A stretch of 64,000 nucleotides of DNA from Alphaproteobacteria bacterium (GTDB lineage: Bacteria; Pseudomonadota; Alphaproteobacteria; GCA-2731375). Both the position numbers and the translations under genes were made by a program. The stretch covers positions 1 through 64,000 of the forward strand of contig JADHTB010000011.1 in assembly GCA_016776605.1 (NCBI GenBank). The letters run 5' to 3'. Under the pieces are notes generated by a model that ran no database searches, was not told where the DNA came from, and saw only the letters and a list, made by a program, of their open reading frames with translations. Below, piece after piece: positions 18,409 to 27,520 of the stretch. Each line of letters starts with the position of its first letter. Within the stretch, counting starts at the first letter, position 1.

Positions 18409-21400
18409 ATGTCTGGATTTAACCTGAAGAACTTAAAAATTGGGCCAAAGCTGATTGCCGCGTTTCTGGTGATCGGCATCGTGCCGTTCGCCGTCATTGG
18501 CCTGGTGGCGCTTGATCGCGCCAGCGGCGCCCTTTCAAACCAGGCCTTCAATCAGTTGGAGGGGGTGCGCGGCATTAAGAAAGCGCAGATCGAAAATTTC
18601 TTTGCCGAACGCAAGGGCGACATGGGCGTCTTGATGGAAACCGTCGATACCCTGCGTACCGAAGCTATTGCCCGGATGACGGCGATCCGCGAGAGCAAGA
18701 AGGCCTCCATTGTCCGTTACTTTGCCAGCATCCGGGACCAGGTTCTGACCCTGTCGGAAGACCGCATGATCGTGGATGCCTCGCTTGGTTTTAACGCCGC
18801 CTTCAATAGCTATGCCTTGGAAACCAGCGTGACCCCGGCACGGCTGGCGGAAATGCGCGCCGCGCTGAAAACCTATTACACGGGTGAATTCGCGACTGAA
18901 TATAGTTCCCAGAACGATAGCACCAAATTTGACGCTGACGGGACGGTCGCCAGGCTGGCGGACAACGCGGTGATTTTTCAATACAACTTTATCCGCGCCA
19001 ACAAGAACCCCCTGGGCAGCAAGCATCTGCTGAACGGCCTGGGCGATGGTTCCAGCTATGACAGGCTGCATGGCAACGTTCACCCGATCATTCGTAACTA
19101 CCTGGAAAAATTCGGCTATTACGATATTTTCCTGGTCGATGCGAAACATGGCAACGTGCAGTATTCGGTCTTCAAGGAATTGGATTACGGCACCTCGTTG
19201 AAAACCGGTCCCTGGGCCGATTCCAATCTGGCCCGTGCCTATAACAAGGCCATGGCATTGGATGGTCCCAACACCGTCGCTTTGATGGACTATGATCTAT
19301 ACACGCCGTCCTACGACGCGCCGGCGGGCTTCATCGCCTCACCGATCTATGATGGCGCCACGAAAACCGGCGTATTGATCTTCCAGATGCCCCTGGACCG
19401 CATCGCGGCCATCATGGGCGAGAAGGAAGGCCTGGGTAAAACCGGCGAGACCATACTGGTCGGGCCGGATTACCTGATGCGTTCCGATAGCCGTCTGGAC
19501 ACCAAGAACCGCTCTGTCGTGGCCTCGTTCCGCAACCCTGCAAAGGGTAAGGTTGTCACCGCCGCCACAAAGGCGGTGTTTGACCGCGGCGAGACGGGCG
19601 TCAAATACGTTGTCGACTATCGCAAGAAGCCGACCATCATCGCCTATACACCGGTTGATATTGGCGGCGTGACCTGGTCCTTGAATGCCAAGATGGATCT
19701 TGCGGAAATGATTGTTCCCGTGGACGCGGCGGGCAAGGATTTCTATGCCAAATACATCGAACAATATGGCTATTACGATCTGTTCCTGATCGATCCGACC
19801 GGCTATGTCTTTTATTCCGCGACACACGAGGCGGACTACCAGACCAATATGGTGGATGGTAAATATTCATCATCCGGCTTGGGCAAGCTGGTTCAACAGA
19901 CCTTGAAAAGCGGCACGTATGGGCTGGCCGATTTCGCCCCTTATGCGCCCTCCAACAACGAACCGGCCGCCTTTACCGCACAGGCGGTGATCCAGAATGG
20001 CCAGACCGAACTGGTGGTTGCCCTGCAACTTTCCCTGAAAGCCATCAACGGTATCATGCAGCAGCGTGACGGCATGGGCGAGACCGGCGAGAGCTATTTG
20101 ATCGGTCAGGACAACCTGATGCGTTCGGACTCCTTTTTGGACCCCAAGAACCACTCCGTCATCGCCTCCTTCGCCGACCCGTCCAAGGGCAGCGTAACCT
20201 CACATGCGGCCAAGGCAGCCCTGGCGGGCAAGACCGGTTCGGAAATCGTTATCGATTATAACGGTAATCCGGTGCTTTCCGCATATACACCGTTAGATCT
20301 TGGCGGCGTGACCTGGGCCCTGTTGGCCGAAATCGATGAAGCCGAGGCCTTTGCCGTGATTAGTCAACTGAAATGGCTGATGCTGATTCTTGGCCTGGTC
20401 GGCGCCGCCGCTATTGCCGCCGCGGGTTATTTCCTAGCCCGTTCCGTATCCAAGCCGGTTGTCGATATGACCTCCGCCATGGAAGTGCTGGCGGGCGGCG
20501 ACAAGACGGTGGAAATCCCGGCCCAGGGCCGGGCCGATGAAATCGGCGCCATGGCCGGTGCGGTTCAGGTCTTTAAGGACAATATGATCCGCAACGATGA
20601 ACTGGTCGCCGAGCAGGAGGAAGCGCGGGCCACGCGTGAAGCACGGGCGGAGAAGATCGAAGCCATCACCAAAGACTTCGATGGTTCCGTCGCCGGCATC
20701 CTGGAAACCGTCGCCTCCGCGACCGAGGAGATGGACGCCACCGCGCGTTCCATGTCCAGCACGGCGGAGAAAACCATGCAGCAGTCCTCTGCCGTTGCCG
20801 CGGCCTCGGAACAGGCCAGCGCCAACGTGCAGACCGTTGCCGCCGCTTCGGAAGAACTGGCCTCGTCGATTGACGAGATTACCCGGCAGGTCAGTGAGTC
20901 GGCACGCATTACCTCTGAAGCCGTCACGCAGACCGAGAACACCAACCAATCGATGGAGAGCCTGAACGAGGCGGCTCAAAAGATTGGCGATGTGGTTAAT
21001 CTGATCAACGACATTGCTTCTCAGACCAACCTGCTGGCCCTGAATGCAACCATCGAAGCGGCTCGGGCCGGCGACGCTGGCAAGGGCTTTGCCGTGGTGG
21101 CGAGCGAGGTGAAGAATCTTGCCACCCAGACCGCCAAGGCGACGGAGGAAATTGCTGCGCAGATTGCTTCGATGCAGCAGGAAACCAACGGAGCGGTCAC
21201 TGCCCTGCAAGGGATCAGTGAAACCATCGGCAAGATCAACGAGATATCTTCGTCCGTGGCCTCCGCCGTTGAGGAACAATCCGCCGCGACCCAGGAAATT
21301 GGCCGCAATGTGGATCAGGCCGCCAAGGGCACCCAGGAAGTGACGGAGAACATCACCTCCGTCAGCCAGGCCACCGGCGAAACCGGCTCGGCCGCGACCC

Positions 21401-21492
21401 AGGTGCTTTCCGCCTCGGAGGAATTGGCCAAGCAGGCCGAGGCTTTGAAGGCAACGGTGGAAACCTTCCTGACCGATGTTCGGGCCGCCTAG
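18409..21492 (+). CDS. Methyl-accepting chemotaxis protein with duplicated sensor module
   Basis: A 1027-residue inner-membrane chemoreceptor. TM1 lies near residues 20-40 and TM2 near 652-680, followed by HAMP and then the signalling domain, whose hairpin tip reads near 864 ([20 protein letters not shown]). The periplasmic part, over 600 residues, is about twice the usual length and contains a roughly 216-residue module twice: GYYDIFLVD at 236 and GYYDLFLID at 453, [10 protein letters not shown] and [16 protein letters not shown] in both, IGGVTW and LGGVTW near the ends. ATG 18409 follows GGAGGG; the frame opens at 18382. No che genes are nearby. Ligand unknown. Confidence 0.92.
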   Translation: MSGFNLKNLKIGPKLIAAFLVIGIVPFAVIGLVALDRASGALSNQAFNQLEGVRGIKKAQIENFFAERKGDMGVLMETVDTLRTEAIARMTAIRESKKASIVRYFASIRDQVLTLSEDRMIVDASLGFNAAFNSYALETSVTPARLAEMRAALKTYYTGEFATEYSSQNDSTKFDADGTVARLADNAVIFQYNFIRANKNPLGSKHLLNGLGDGSSYDRLHGNVHPIIRNYLEKFGYYDIFLVDAKHGNVQYSVFKELDYGTSLKTGPWADSNLARAYNKAMALDGPNTVALMDYDLYTPSYDAPAGFIASPIYDGATKTGVLIFQMPLDRIAAIMGEKEGLGKTGETILVGPDYLMRSDSRLDTKNRSVVASFRNPAKGKVVTAATKAVFDRGETGVKYVVDYRKKPTIIAYTPVDIGGVTWSLNAKMDLAEMIVPVDAAGKDFYAKYIEQYGYYDLFLIDPTGYVFYSATHEADYQTNMVDGKYSSSGLGKLVQQTLKSGTYGLADFAPYAPSNNEPAAFTAQAVIQNGQTELVVALQLSLKAINGIMQQRDGMGETGESYLIGQDNLMRSDSFLDPKNHSVIASFADPSKGSVTSHAAKAALAGKTGSEIVIDYNGNPVLSAYTPLDLGGVTWALLAEIDEAEAFAVISQLKWLMLILGLVGAAAIAAAGYFLARSVSKPVVDMTSAMEVLAGGDKTVEIPAQGRADEIGAMAGAVQVFKDNMIRNDELVAEQEEARATREARAEKIEAITKDFDGSVAGILETVASATEEMDATARSMSSTAEKTMQQSSAVAAASEQASANVQTVAAASEELASSIDEITRQVSESARITSEAVTQTENTNQSMESLNEAAQKIGDVVNLINDIASQTNLLALNATIEAARAGDAGKGFAVVASEVKNLATQTAKATEEIAAQIASMQQETNGAVTALQGISETIGKINEISSSVASAVEEQSAATQEIGRNVDQAAKGTQEVTENITSVSQATGETGSAATQVLSASEELAKQAEALKATVETFLTDVRAA

Positions 21493-21528
21493 GCGGGTTC
21501 AAACTAGCAGCCAAAGACACCAAAACAG

Positions 21529-21557
21529 CCGCCGGATCCAGGTTATGGGTCCGGCGG
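21529..21557. terminator. Hairpin between convergent chemoreceptor and glnD
   Basis: An 11-bp stem CCGCCGGATCC / GGGTCCGGCGG with one T-G pair and a 7-base loop lies between the two stop codons. Without a long T-run on either side it could act as a bidirectional transcription stop or mRNA end structure. Confidence 0.6.
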
Positions 21558-21580
21558 TTGCCGTTTGGCTCTGCTATTTA

Positions 21581-24385
21581 TCAGGCGGTGGCGGCGTTCT
21601 GATCATTGTCCGAGGTGGCATCCGGGGCGGCATCCGGTTCGTCGGGTACCGCCAGCGCTTCCAATAGGCGCTGGCGAATGGTTTCAAGCCGGCTGGCCGA
21701 GGTAACTTTTAGTCCGAACAGATCCTTGACGTAAAAGACATCCACGGCCCGTTCGCCATAGGTTGCGATGCGGGCATTGGAGATCGTCAGGGACAGCCCG
21801 TAATAGGCCTTGGTCAAATCATGCAGCAAAGCCGGGCGGTCGCGGCCATTGACCTCTATCACCGTGTGCGTACGGGATGCGTCGTTGTCGATGATCACCG
21901 TGGGCTGCACCGTGAAGACGCTGGCCCGGCCCGGCAGATGGCTGCGCTTCTCGCCCAGGGCTACCGATAACAACTGCTTGCCGCTCAGAATTTTGTCAAT
22001 CGTCTTACGCAGGCGGGCGATGCTTTCCGGGCGCGAGATGGGCAGGCCGTCCACGTCCTGGATCGAGAAAACATCCAGCGCCATGCCGTCGGTAGTGGTG
22101 AAAATCCGCGCGCCGGCAATAGAGGCGCCGCTGAGCGAAATGGCGCCCGCCAAACGCGAGAACAGGCCCGGATGATCGGCGGTATAAATGGTAAGCTCGG
22201 TAAAGGATTCAAAGGGATGAACCCGGACATCGACCGTGATATCCTGCCCGGCCTCGTCCGCGGCGCGCATTAAACGGGCCCAATATTCATGGTCGGACAG
22301 ATCCGCCGACAGCCAAAAAGCCGAGACGCCGCGGTCCAGTTGCCGCTCCAAGGCCGCCGCCGGCCAATCCGCCAGTTTTTCGCGCAACGCGTCCTTTACC
22401 GCCGCCGCGCGTTCGTCCCGGTTCGCCAGGGGCTGGCCGCCCAGCATGTATTCCTCGGCCCGGCTGTACAGATCGCGCAGCAATTGCCCTTTCCAGCCGT
22501 TCCAGATGCCCGGCCCGACCGCGCGGATGTCGCAAACGGTCAGCACGACCAGCAGCTTCAGCCGCTCCGGGCTTTGCACCACTTCGACAAAATCGCTGAT
22601 GCTTTTAGGGTCGTCCAGATCGCGTTTGAAGGCGGTATGGGCCATGGCCAGATGCCAGCGCACCAGCCAGGCCACGGTCTCGGTCTCGGCCGGGTCCATA
22701 CCCAGGCGCGGGCATACTTGTTCCGCCACCTCGGCCCCCAACACGGAATGATCGCCGCCGCGGCCCTTGGCGATATCATGCAACAGCAGCGCCACGTACA
22801 GCACCCGGCGCAGCTTGATTTTGCCGATCACGTCGCTGGATAGAGGGTGATCGGCGCGCAGGCTGCCGTCTTCGATCCGGGCCAGGATGCCCATGGCCCG
22901 GATGGTGTGCTCATCCACCGTATAGACATGGTACATATCGTGCTGCATCTGCCCCACGACCCTGCCAAAGTCGGGGATGAAACGCCCGAACACGCCGGCC
23001 TCGTTCATGCGCCGCAGGGTGGTTTCCGGGTTTTGCCTGGAAGTGAAAATATCCAGACACAGACGGTTCGCCTCCGCATCGTGGCGCAGCTTGTCGTTGA
23101 TCAGGCGCAAATTACGGGTGATCAGGCGCAGGGCCTGGGGGTGAATATCCAGATCCTTTTCATGGGCGACATGAAACAGGCGGATCAGTTTCAGCGGATC
23201 CTGGCGGAAGTCGTCCTCGTGCAGCAAATTTATCCGCCCGCCTTCGACCAGAAAGCCTTCAATCTCGCGCTTGTGCAAACCAAAACGCGGCAGGCGGAAC
23301 CGGGACTGCCGCTTGTGCTGATCTTCCAGAGCGGCGCAGAAAATGCGGGTCAGGTCACCGACATCCTTTGCCACCAGGTAATAATGTTTCATGAAGCGTT
23401 CCACGCCCGTGGTGCCCGCATGATCGGTGTAGCCCAGGTGGCTGGCCAGTTCCGGCTGAACATCGAAGGTCAGGCGTTCCTCGGGCCGATTTGCCAGATA
23501 ATGCAATTGGCAGCGTACCGTGCGCAGAAAAGTTTCCGCCTTGGCGAACAGGCGATATTCTTTCTTGGTGAAGACGCCTTGTTCGACCAGTTGCGCCACA
23601 TTATCGACCCGGTAAAGATATTTGGCGATCCAGAACAAGGTATGCAGATCGCGCAAGCCGCCCTTGCCGTCCTTGACGTTGGGTTCCAGCAGATAGCGGC
23701 TGTCACCCATGCGCTGGTGACGCTCGTTTCTCTCGGCTAATTTGGCATCAACGAAATCCGGGCCGGTATCGGCCACGACCTCTCTGTCGAAGCGGACTTT
23801 CATTTCCTGGAACAGGTCCTCATCACCCCACAGATAGCGCCCTTCCAGCAATGTGGTGCGGATGGTCATGTCGCTATGGGATAGCCGTATGCATTCATCC
23901 ACCGTGCGGGTGGCATGGCCCACTTTCAGGCTCAAATCCCACAGCATGTACAGGATAAATTCCACCACCTGCTCACCCCACGGGGTTTGTTTGTAGGGCA
24001 GCAGAAACAGCAGATCGATATCCGACTGCGGCGCCAGTTCACCACGGCCATAGCCGCCGATGGCGACCAGACCAATCCGTTCGGACGCGGTCGGGTTGGA
24101 GGCGCGAAAAACCACCCCCGTGGTAAAGTCGTAAAGGGCCCGGATCAATTGATCCAACAGATAACAATTGGCCTCCAGCACCAGGTTCCCGCTGCCGCCA
24201 GTGTCAAAGCGGCGGCGCACTTCAGTCCGGCCGGACGCCAGCGCGTCCTTCAATTGTTGCAGGACTTCAGTGCGCAGAGTTAAAGAATCCGGGGCGTGCT
24301 CCTCCGCCAGCTCACTCAGTGCGTGGCTCAGAGCGGCGCGGTCAATGACCTTGCGCCGGTTGGTGAACGCATCCCCCTTTGCCAT
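21581..24385 (-). CDS. glnD: [Protein-PII] uridylyltransferase / uridylyl-removing enzyme
   Basis: A 934-residue nitrogen sensor that uridylylates PII proteins when glutamine is low and removes the group when it is high. Domains in order: nucleotidyltransferase with GYGRGELAPQSDIDLLFL near residue 108, a GlnD-type linker, an HD hydrolase domain (LLLHDIAKGRGGDHS near 533), and two C-terminal ACT domains (from about 728 and about 840) that bind glutamine. MAKGDAF at 24385 is the likely start; the open frame reaches 24475. An SDR gene ends 30 bases upstream on the same strand. Confidence 0.96.
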   Translation of the reverse strand: MAKGDAFTNRRKVIDRAALSHALSELAEEHAPDSLTLRTEVLQQLKDALASGRTEVRRRFDTGGSGNLVLEANCYLLDQLIRALYDFTTGVVFRASNPTASERIGLVAIGGYGRGELAPQSDIDLLFLLPYKQTPWGEQVVEFILYMLWDLSLKVGHATRTVDECIRLSHSDMTIRTTLLEGRYLWGDEDLFQEMKVRFDREVVADTGPDFVDAKLAERNERHQRMGDSRYLLEPNVKDGKGGLRDLHTLFWIAKYLYRVDNVAQLVEQGVFTKKEYRLFAKAETFLRTVRCQLHYLANRPEERLTFDVQPELASHLGYTDHAGTTGVERFMKHYYLVAKDVGDLTRIFCAALEDQHKRQSRFRLPRFGLHKREIEGFLVEGGRINLLHEDDFRQDPLKLIRLFHVAHEKDLDIHPQALRLITRNLRLINDKLRHDAEANRLCLDIFTSRQNPETTLRRMNEAGVFGRFIPDFGRVVGQMQHDMYHVYTVDEHTIRAMGILARIEDGSLRADHPLSSDVIGKIKLRRVLYVALLLHDIAKGRGGDHSVLGAEVAEQVCPRLGMDPAETETVAWLVRWHLAMAHTAFKRDLDDPKSISDFVEVVQSPERLKLLVVLTVCDIRAVGPGIWNGWKGQLLRDLYSRAEEYMLGGQPLANRDERAAAVKDALREKLADWPAAALERQLDRGVSAFWLSADLSDHEYWARLMRAADEAGQDITVDVRVHPFESFTELTIYTADHPGLFSRLAGAISLSGASIAGARIFTTTDGMALDVFSIQDVDGLPISRPESIARLRKTIDKILSGKQLLSVALGEKRSHLPGRASVFTVQPTVIIDNDASRTHTVIEVNGRDRPALLHDLTKAYYGLSLTISNARIATYGERAVDVFYVKDLFGLKVTSASRLETIRQRLLEALAVPDEPDAAPDATSDNDQNAATA

Positions 24386-24414
24386 ACCCTTGCTTTCCAG
24401 CTTGATTGCGCGAT

Positions 24415-25191
24415 TTAGCCTTCGCCCGCCGTAGTGACACCGCCATCGATGCAAAAGACCTGACCGGTGGTCCACGACCCGGCCTTTGATGCCAGATAAA
24501 CGGCGATACCGGCAAGATCCTCGGGCTCGCCCAGGCGGCGCATGGGTGTGCCGGCTATTCTTTTGGCGGCGACTTCCGGATCTTCATACAGAACGCGGGC
24601 GAAGTTGGTCTTCACCAGACCCGGCGCGATACAGTTGACGCGGATGTTGTCCTGGCCGAATTCAGCGGCCAGGTTGCGCACGATTTGCATATCGGCTGCC
24701 TTGGAAATGCAATAGGCGCCCAGGACGGTGCTGCCGCGCAAGCCCCCGATCGAGGAGACAATCATCACCGCGCCATCCTTGCGCTCCCGCATTTCCGGAA
24801 TGACGTCACGGCAAAAGGCCATGTTGCATTTGATATTGACGTCCATGGTCTTGTCAAAGGCGGAGTCGGGGATATCCAGGGCCGAGCCGTGATAAGGGTT
24901 CACGGCGGCGTTCAGGATCAAAATATCGATTTTCCCCCAGGTCTTGCGCGTCGTGGCCAGCAGATTATCCCTTTGGTCTTTATGGGAAACATTGCACGGT
25001 ACCGCGATCGCCTCGCCGCCCGCGGCATTGATGCCGGCGGCAACTTCGTCACATAAATCCGCCTTGCGCGAGGTTATCACCACCTTGGCGCCGTGTTCGG
25101 CCAGGGCTTCGGCCATGGCTCTGCCAATACCTTTGGTGGAGCCGGTAATAACGGCGACTTTGCCAGTCAAATCAAACAAATTCATGGCCAC
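24415..25191 (-). CDS. SDR family oxidoreductase
   Basis: A classical short-chain dehydrogenase of about 258 residues. The cofactor motif TGSTKGIGRA, the NAAVNPYHG motif, the catalytic serine in IVSSIGG and the YCISK catalytic pair are visible, with PGLVKT after them. NADP preference is suggested by Ser-Arg-Lys after strand 2 (VVITSRK). GTG 25191 has AAGGA about nine bases upstream; ATG 25185 is the alternative. Substrate unknown. It lies upstream of glnD on the same strand. Confidence 0.87.
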   Translation of the reverse strand: MAMNLFDLTGKVAVITGSTKGIGRAMAEALAEHGAKVVITSRKADLCDEVAAGINAAGGEAIAVPCNVSHKDQRDNLLATTRKTWGKIDILILNAAVNPYHGSALDIPDSAFDKTMDVNIKCNMAFCRDVIPEMRERKDGAVMIVSSIGGLRGSTVLGAYCISKAADMQIVRNLAAEFGQDNIRVNCIAPGLVKTNFARVLYEDPEVAAKRIAGTPMRRLGEPEDLAGIAVYLASKAGSWTTGQVFCIDGGVTTAGEG

Positions 25192-25358
25192 GGTTTTCGT
25201 TCCTTTCAACGCGCGCGTGGTGCGAAGCATCTGTTAGAATCGGACCACTGCATGGGTTTGACCGTAGCATAACCGATCCATTCAGCGGGCGCGCGGGCAA
25301 AACATATGAATTTGTCGCCGCCATGGTCTAGGATTACGCAGTAACGGGGGACGTGACC

Positions 25359-25826
25359 ATGGGACTATGGATTGCCGTGCATTTTTTGGCGGCGGTATTT
25401 TGGGTGGGGGGGATGTATTTCGCCCACCAATGTCTGCGGCCAGCGGCGGAACTGCATTTGGCGCCGCCCCAGCGCCTGGTGCTGTGGCGCGCCGTCCTAC
25501 GGCGCTTTTTTTCGCGGGTGTGGATGGCCATCGCGGCGCTTTTGATCAGCGGCTATATGATGGTCTTCATTTATTTTGGCGGCTTTTCCAAGCTGGGTTT
25601 GCACGTGCATTTGATGCAAGCCTCCGGTTGGCTGATGATTGGGCTGTTTCTGCATGTCTATTTCGGCCCCTATCGCCGGCTCAAGGAACGTTTGAACGAA
25701 GAGGACTTTGCCGCCGCCGGCGTGCAGCAGGCCAAGATCCGCAAGTTCGTCGGGATAAACCTGATATTGGGGCTGGTCACGATGCTGTTGGGCGCCACGG
25801 GGCGCTATTGGGTTTATAATTTCTAG
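25359..25826 (+). CDS. CopD-like four-helix membrane protein
   Basis: A 155-residue protein with four hydrophobic segments; histidines near the start of helix 1 (VHFLAAVFWVGGMYFAHQ) and in helix 3 (HVHLMQASG, LHVYFG) resemble the CopD / DUF2269-type family, where such histidines may bind haem or copper. Function not established. ATG 25359 follows GGGGG at eight bases; GTG 25353 is possible. Its TAG stop lies within the repeat hairpin that follows. Confidence 0.65.
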   Translation: MGLWIAVHFLAAVFWVGGMYFAHQCLRPAAELHLAPPQRLVLWRAVLRRFFSRVWMAIAALLISGYMMVFIYFGGFSKLGLHVHLMQASGWLMIGLFLHVYFGPYRRLKERLNEEDFAAAGVQQAKIRKFVGINLILGLVTMLLGATGRYWVYNF

Positions 25827-25852
25827 AGCGCATTCGAAGAAAATGCGCTCTG
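25823..25852 (+). repeat. Dispersed repeat, copy E (hairpin only)
   Basis: CTAGAGCGCATTCGAAGAAAATGCGCTC is identical to the hairpin of copy B, but the unique tail is absent. The element supplies the TAG stop codon of the preceding CopD-like gene and stands 33 bases before the start of the next gene. Confidence 0.8.
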
Positions 25853-25884
25853 GAGGTAAAGACAAAAGAAAGGGAGGAAACATC

Positions 25885-26682
25885 ATGGGTCGCGTAGAGG
25901 GAAAGATCGCCATCGTTACGGGCGGGGGCACTGGCATTGGCCGGGCCGCGGCCACTCGTTTGGCGGAAGAGGGCGCCATTGTCACTATCGCGGAATTCAA
26001 CGCCGAAAGCGGCCAGGCGGTCGTGGCTGAATTGGGCGGCGAGGCCACCTTCGTGCAGCATGACGTGCGCGAAGAGGCGAGTTGGCAAAGCCTGATGGAC
26101 GCGGTCGCGGCCCGCCATGGCCGTCCGGACATTCTGGTCAACAACGCCGGCATCCTGGCCACCGGGAACAGCCAGGTGCTGGCCGATACGGATATGGCAC
26201 AATGGCGCGCGGTGCAGACGGTCAACGTGGAAGGCGTCTTCCTGGGCTGCAAATACGGCGTGGCGGCCATGACCGCCGACGGTGGCCGGACAAAAGGCGG
26301 GGCGGGCGGCGGCGCCATTGTCAACATGTCCTCGATCGCCGGGCTGGTCGGCACGCCGCATCTGATTGCCTATGGCGCATCCAAGGGCGCGGTGCGCCAG
26401 ATGACCAAGTCCGTGGCGATAGATTGCGCCCGCAAAGGCTTGGGCATTCGCTGCAATTCCGTGCATCCGGGCGTCATCGTCACCAACATGGGCAACCAGG
26501 TCATGAGCCTGGGCAGCAATGACGCGGATGCCAACTGGGCCGCCCGGATTCAGATCATCCCCATGGGCGAACCGGGTCAGGCGGTGGACGTGGCCAATTG
26601 TATTCTGTTCCTGGCCTCGGACGAGGCCCGCCATGTGACCGGCGCTGAACTGGTCGTCGATGGCGGCATGACGGCGATCTAG
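25885..26682 (+). CDS. SDR family oxidoreductase, first of a tandem pair
   Basis: A 265-residue classical SDR. The motifs TGGGTGIGRA, NNAGIL, the serine in NMSSIAG and YGASK are intact, followed by VHPGVI. The acidic residue after strand 2 (TIAEFN) favours NAD. ATG 25885 has a strong GGGAGG site. The next gene encodes a protein identical at roughly three quarters of positions by eye, so the pair arose by tandem duplication. Similar SDRs act on secondary alcohols, cyclic ketones or acyl-CoA intermediates; no substrate can be named. Confidence 0.9.
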   Translation: MGRVEGKIAIVTGGGTGIGRAAATRLAEEGAIVTIAEFNAESGQAVVAELGGEATFVQHDVREEASWQSLMDAVAARHGRPDILVNNAGILATGNSQVLADTDMAQWRAVQTVNVEGVFLGCKYGVAAMTADGGRTKGGAGGGAIVNMSSIAGLVGTPHLIAYGASKGAVRQMTKSVAIDCARKGLGIRCNSVHPGVIVTNMGNQVMSLGSNDADANWAARIQIIPMGEPGQAVDVANCILFLASDEARHVTGAELVVDGGMTAI

Positions 26683-26701
26683 GGGACCTGGGAGATCTGG
26701 C

Positions 26702-27496
26702 ATGGGACGCGTAGAGGGCAAGATTGCCATCGTAACGGGCGGCGGCACCGGCATTGGCCGGGCCACCGCCCGCCGCCTGGCGGAAGAAGGCGCCATGGTC
26801 ACCATCACGGATGTGAATACCCAGGCCGGCCAGTCCGTGGCTGACGAACTGGGCGGCAAGGCGGCCTTTGTTCAACATGACGTGCGGCAAGAGGCGGATT
26901 GGCGGCGCCTTATGGCGGCGGTCGCCGAGCACCACGGCCGCCCGGATATTCTGATCAACAATGCCGGTATCCTGGCGACCACGCCCTATCAATTCCTGGA
27001 CCAGACGGACATGGAACAATGGCGGGCGGTGCAGGCGGTCAATGTGGAAGGGGTCTTTCTGGGCTGCAAGTACGGCGTCGCGGCTATGATCGTCGGTGGC
27101 CGCGAGAAGGGCGGCGCGGGTGGCGGCTCCATCGTCAATCTATCCTCTATCGCCGGCCTGATCGGCACCCCGGGTGCCGTGGCCTATGGCGCCTCGAAAG
27201 GCGCGGTGCGGCAGATGAGCAAATCCGTGGCCATTGATTGCGCCCGCAAGGGCCTGGGCATCCGCTGTAACTCCGTGCATCCGGGCACCATTCGAACCGA
27301 CATGGGCGATGAAGTCATGCGCATGGGCGGCGGCGATCCGGACAAGGCCCTGGCCGCCTCGATCCGGCGCATTCCCATGGGCGAGCCGGCCCAGGCGGTG
27401 GACGTGGCCAACTGCATCCTGTTCCTGGCCTCGGACGAGGCCCGCCACGTCACCGGCGCCGAACTGGTCGTCGACGGCGGCATCACGGCGGTGTAG
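26702..27496 (+). CDS. SDR family oxidoreductase, second of a tandem pair
   Basis: A 264-residue paralogue of the preceding gene, beginning with the same MGRVEGKIAIVTGGGTGIGR and ending with nearly the same HVTGAELVVDGG. Differences concentrate around residues 37-60, 105-115 and in the segment after VHPG (TIRTDMGDEVMRMGGG), which in SDRs forms the substrate lid, so the two may act on different substrates. The 19-base gap and shared strand indicate one transcript. Confidence 0.9.
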   Translation: MGRVEGKIAIVTGGGTGIGRATARRLAEEGAMVTITDVNTQAGQSVADELGGKAAFVQHDVRQEADWRRLMAAVAEHHGRPDILINNAGILATTPYQFLDQTDMEQWRAVQAVNVEGVFLGCKYGVAAMIVGGREKGGAGGGSIVNLSSIAGLIGTPGAVAYGASKGAVRQMSKSVAIDCARKGLGIRCNSVHPGTIRTDMGDEVMRMGGGDPDKALAASIRRIPMGEPAQAVDVANCILFLASDEARHVTGAELVVDGGITAV

Positions 27497-27520
27497 GGCG
27501 GATTTATTTTTCGTCCGCCC
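27496..27520. terminator. Hairpin between convergent SDR and mutS
   Basis: GGGCGGA / TCCGCCC arms of seven bases enclose an AT-rich 11-base loop that contains the mutS TAA stop (27504-27506). The last base of the SDR stop codon is the first base of the left arm. It fits a compact bidirectional end signal. Confidence 0.5.
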
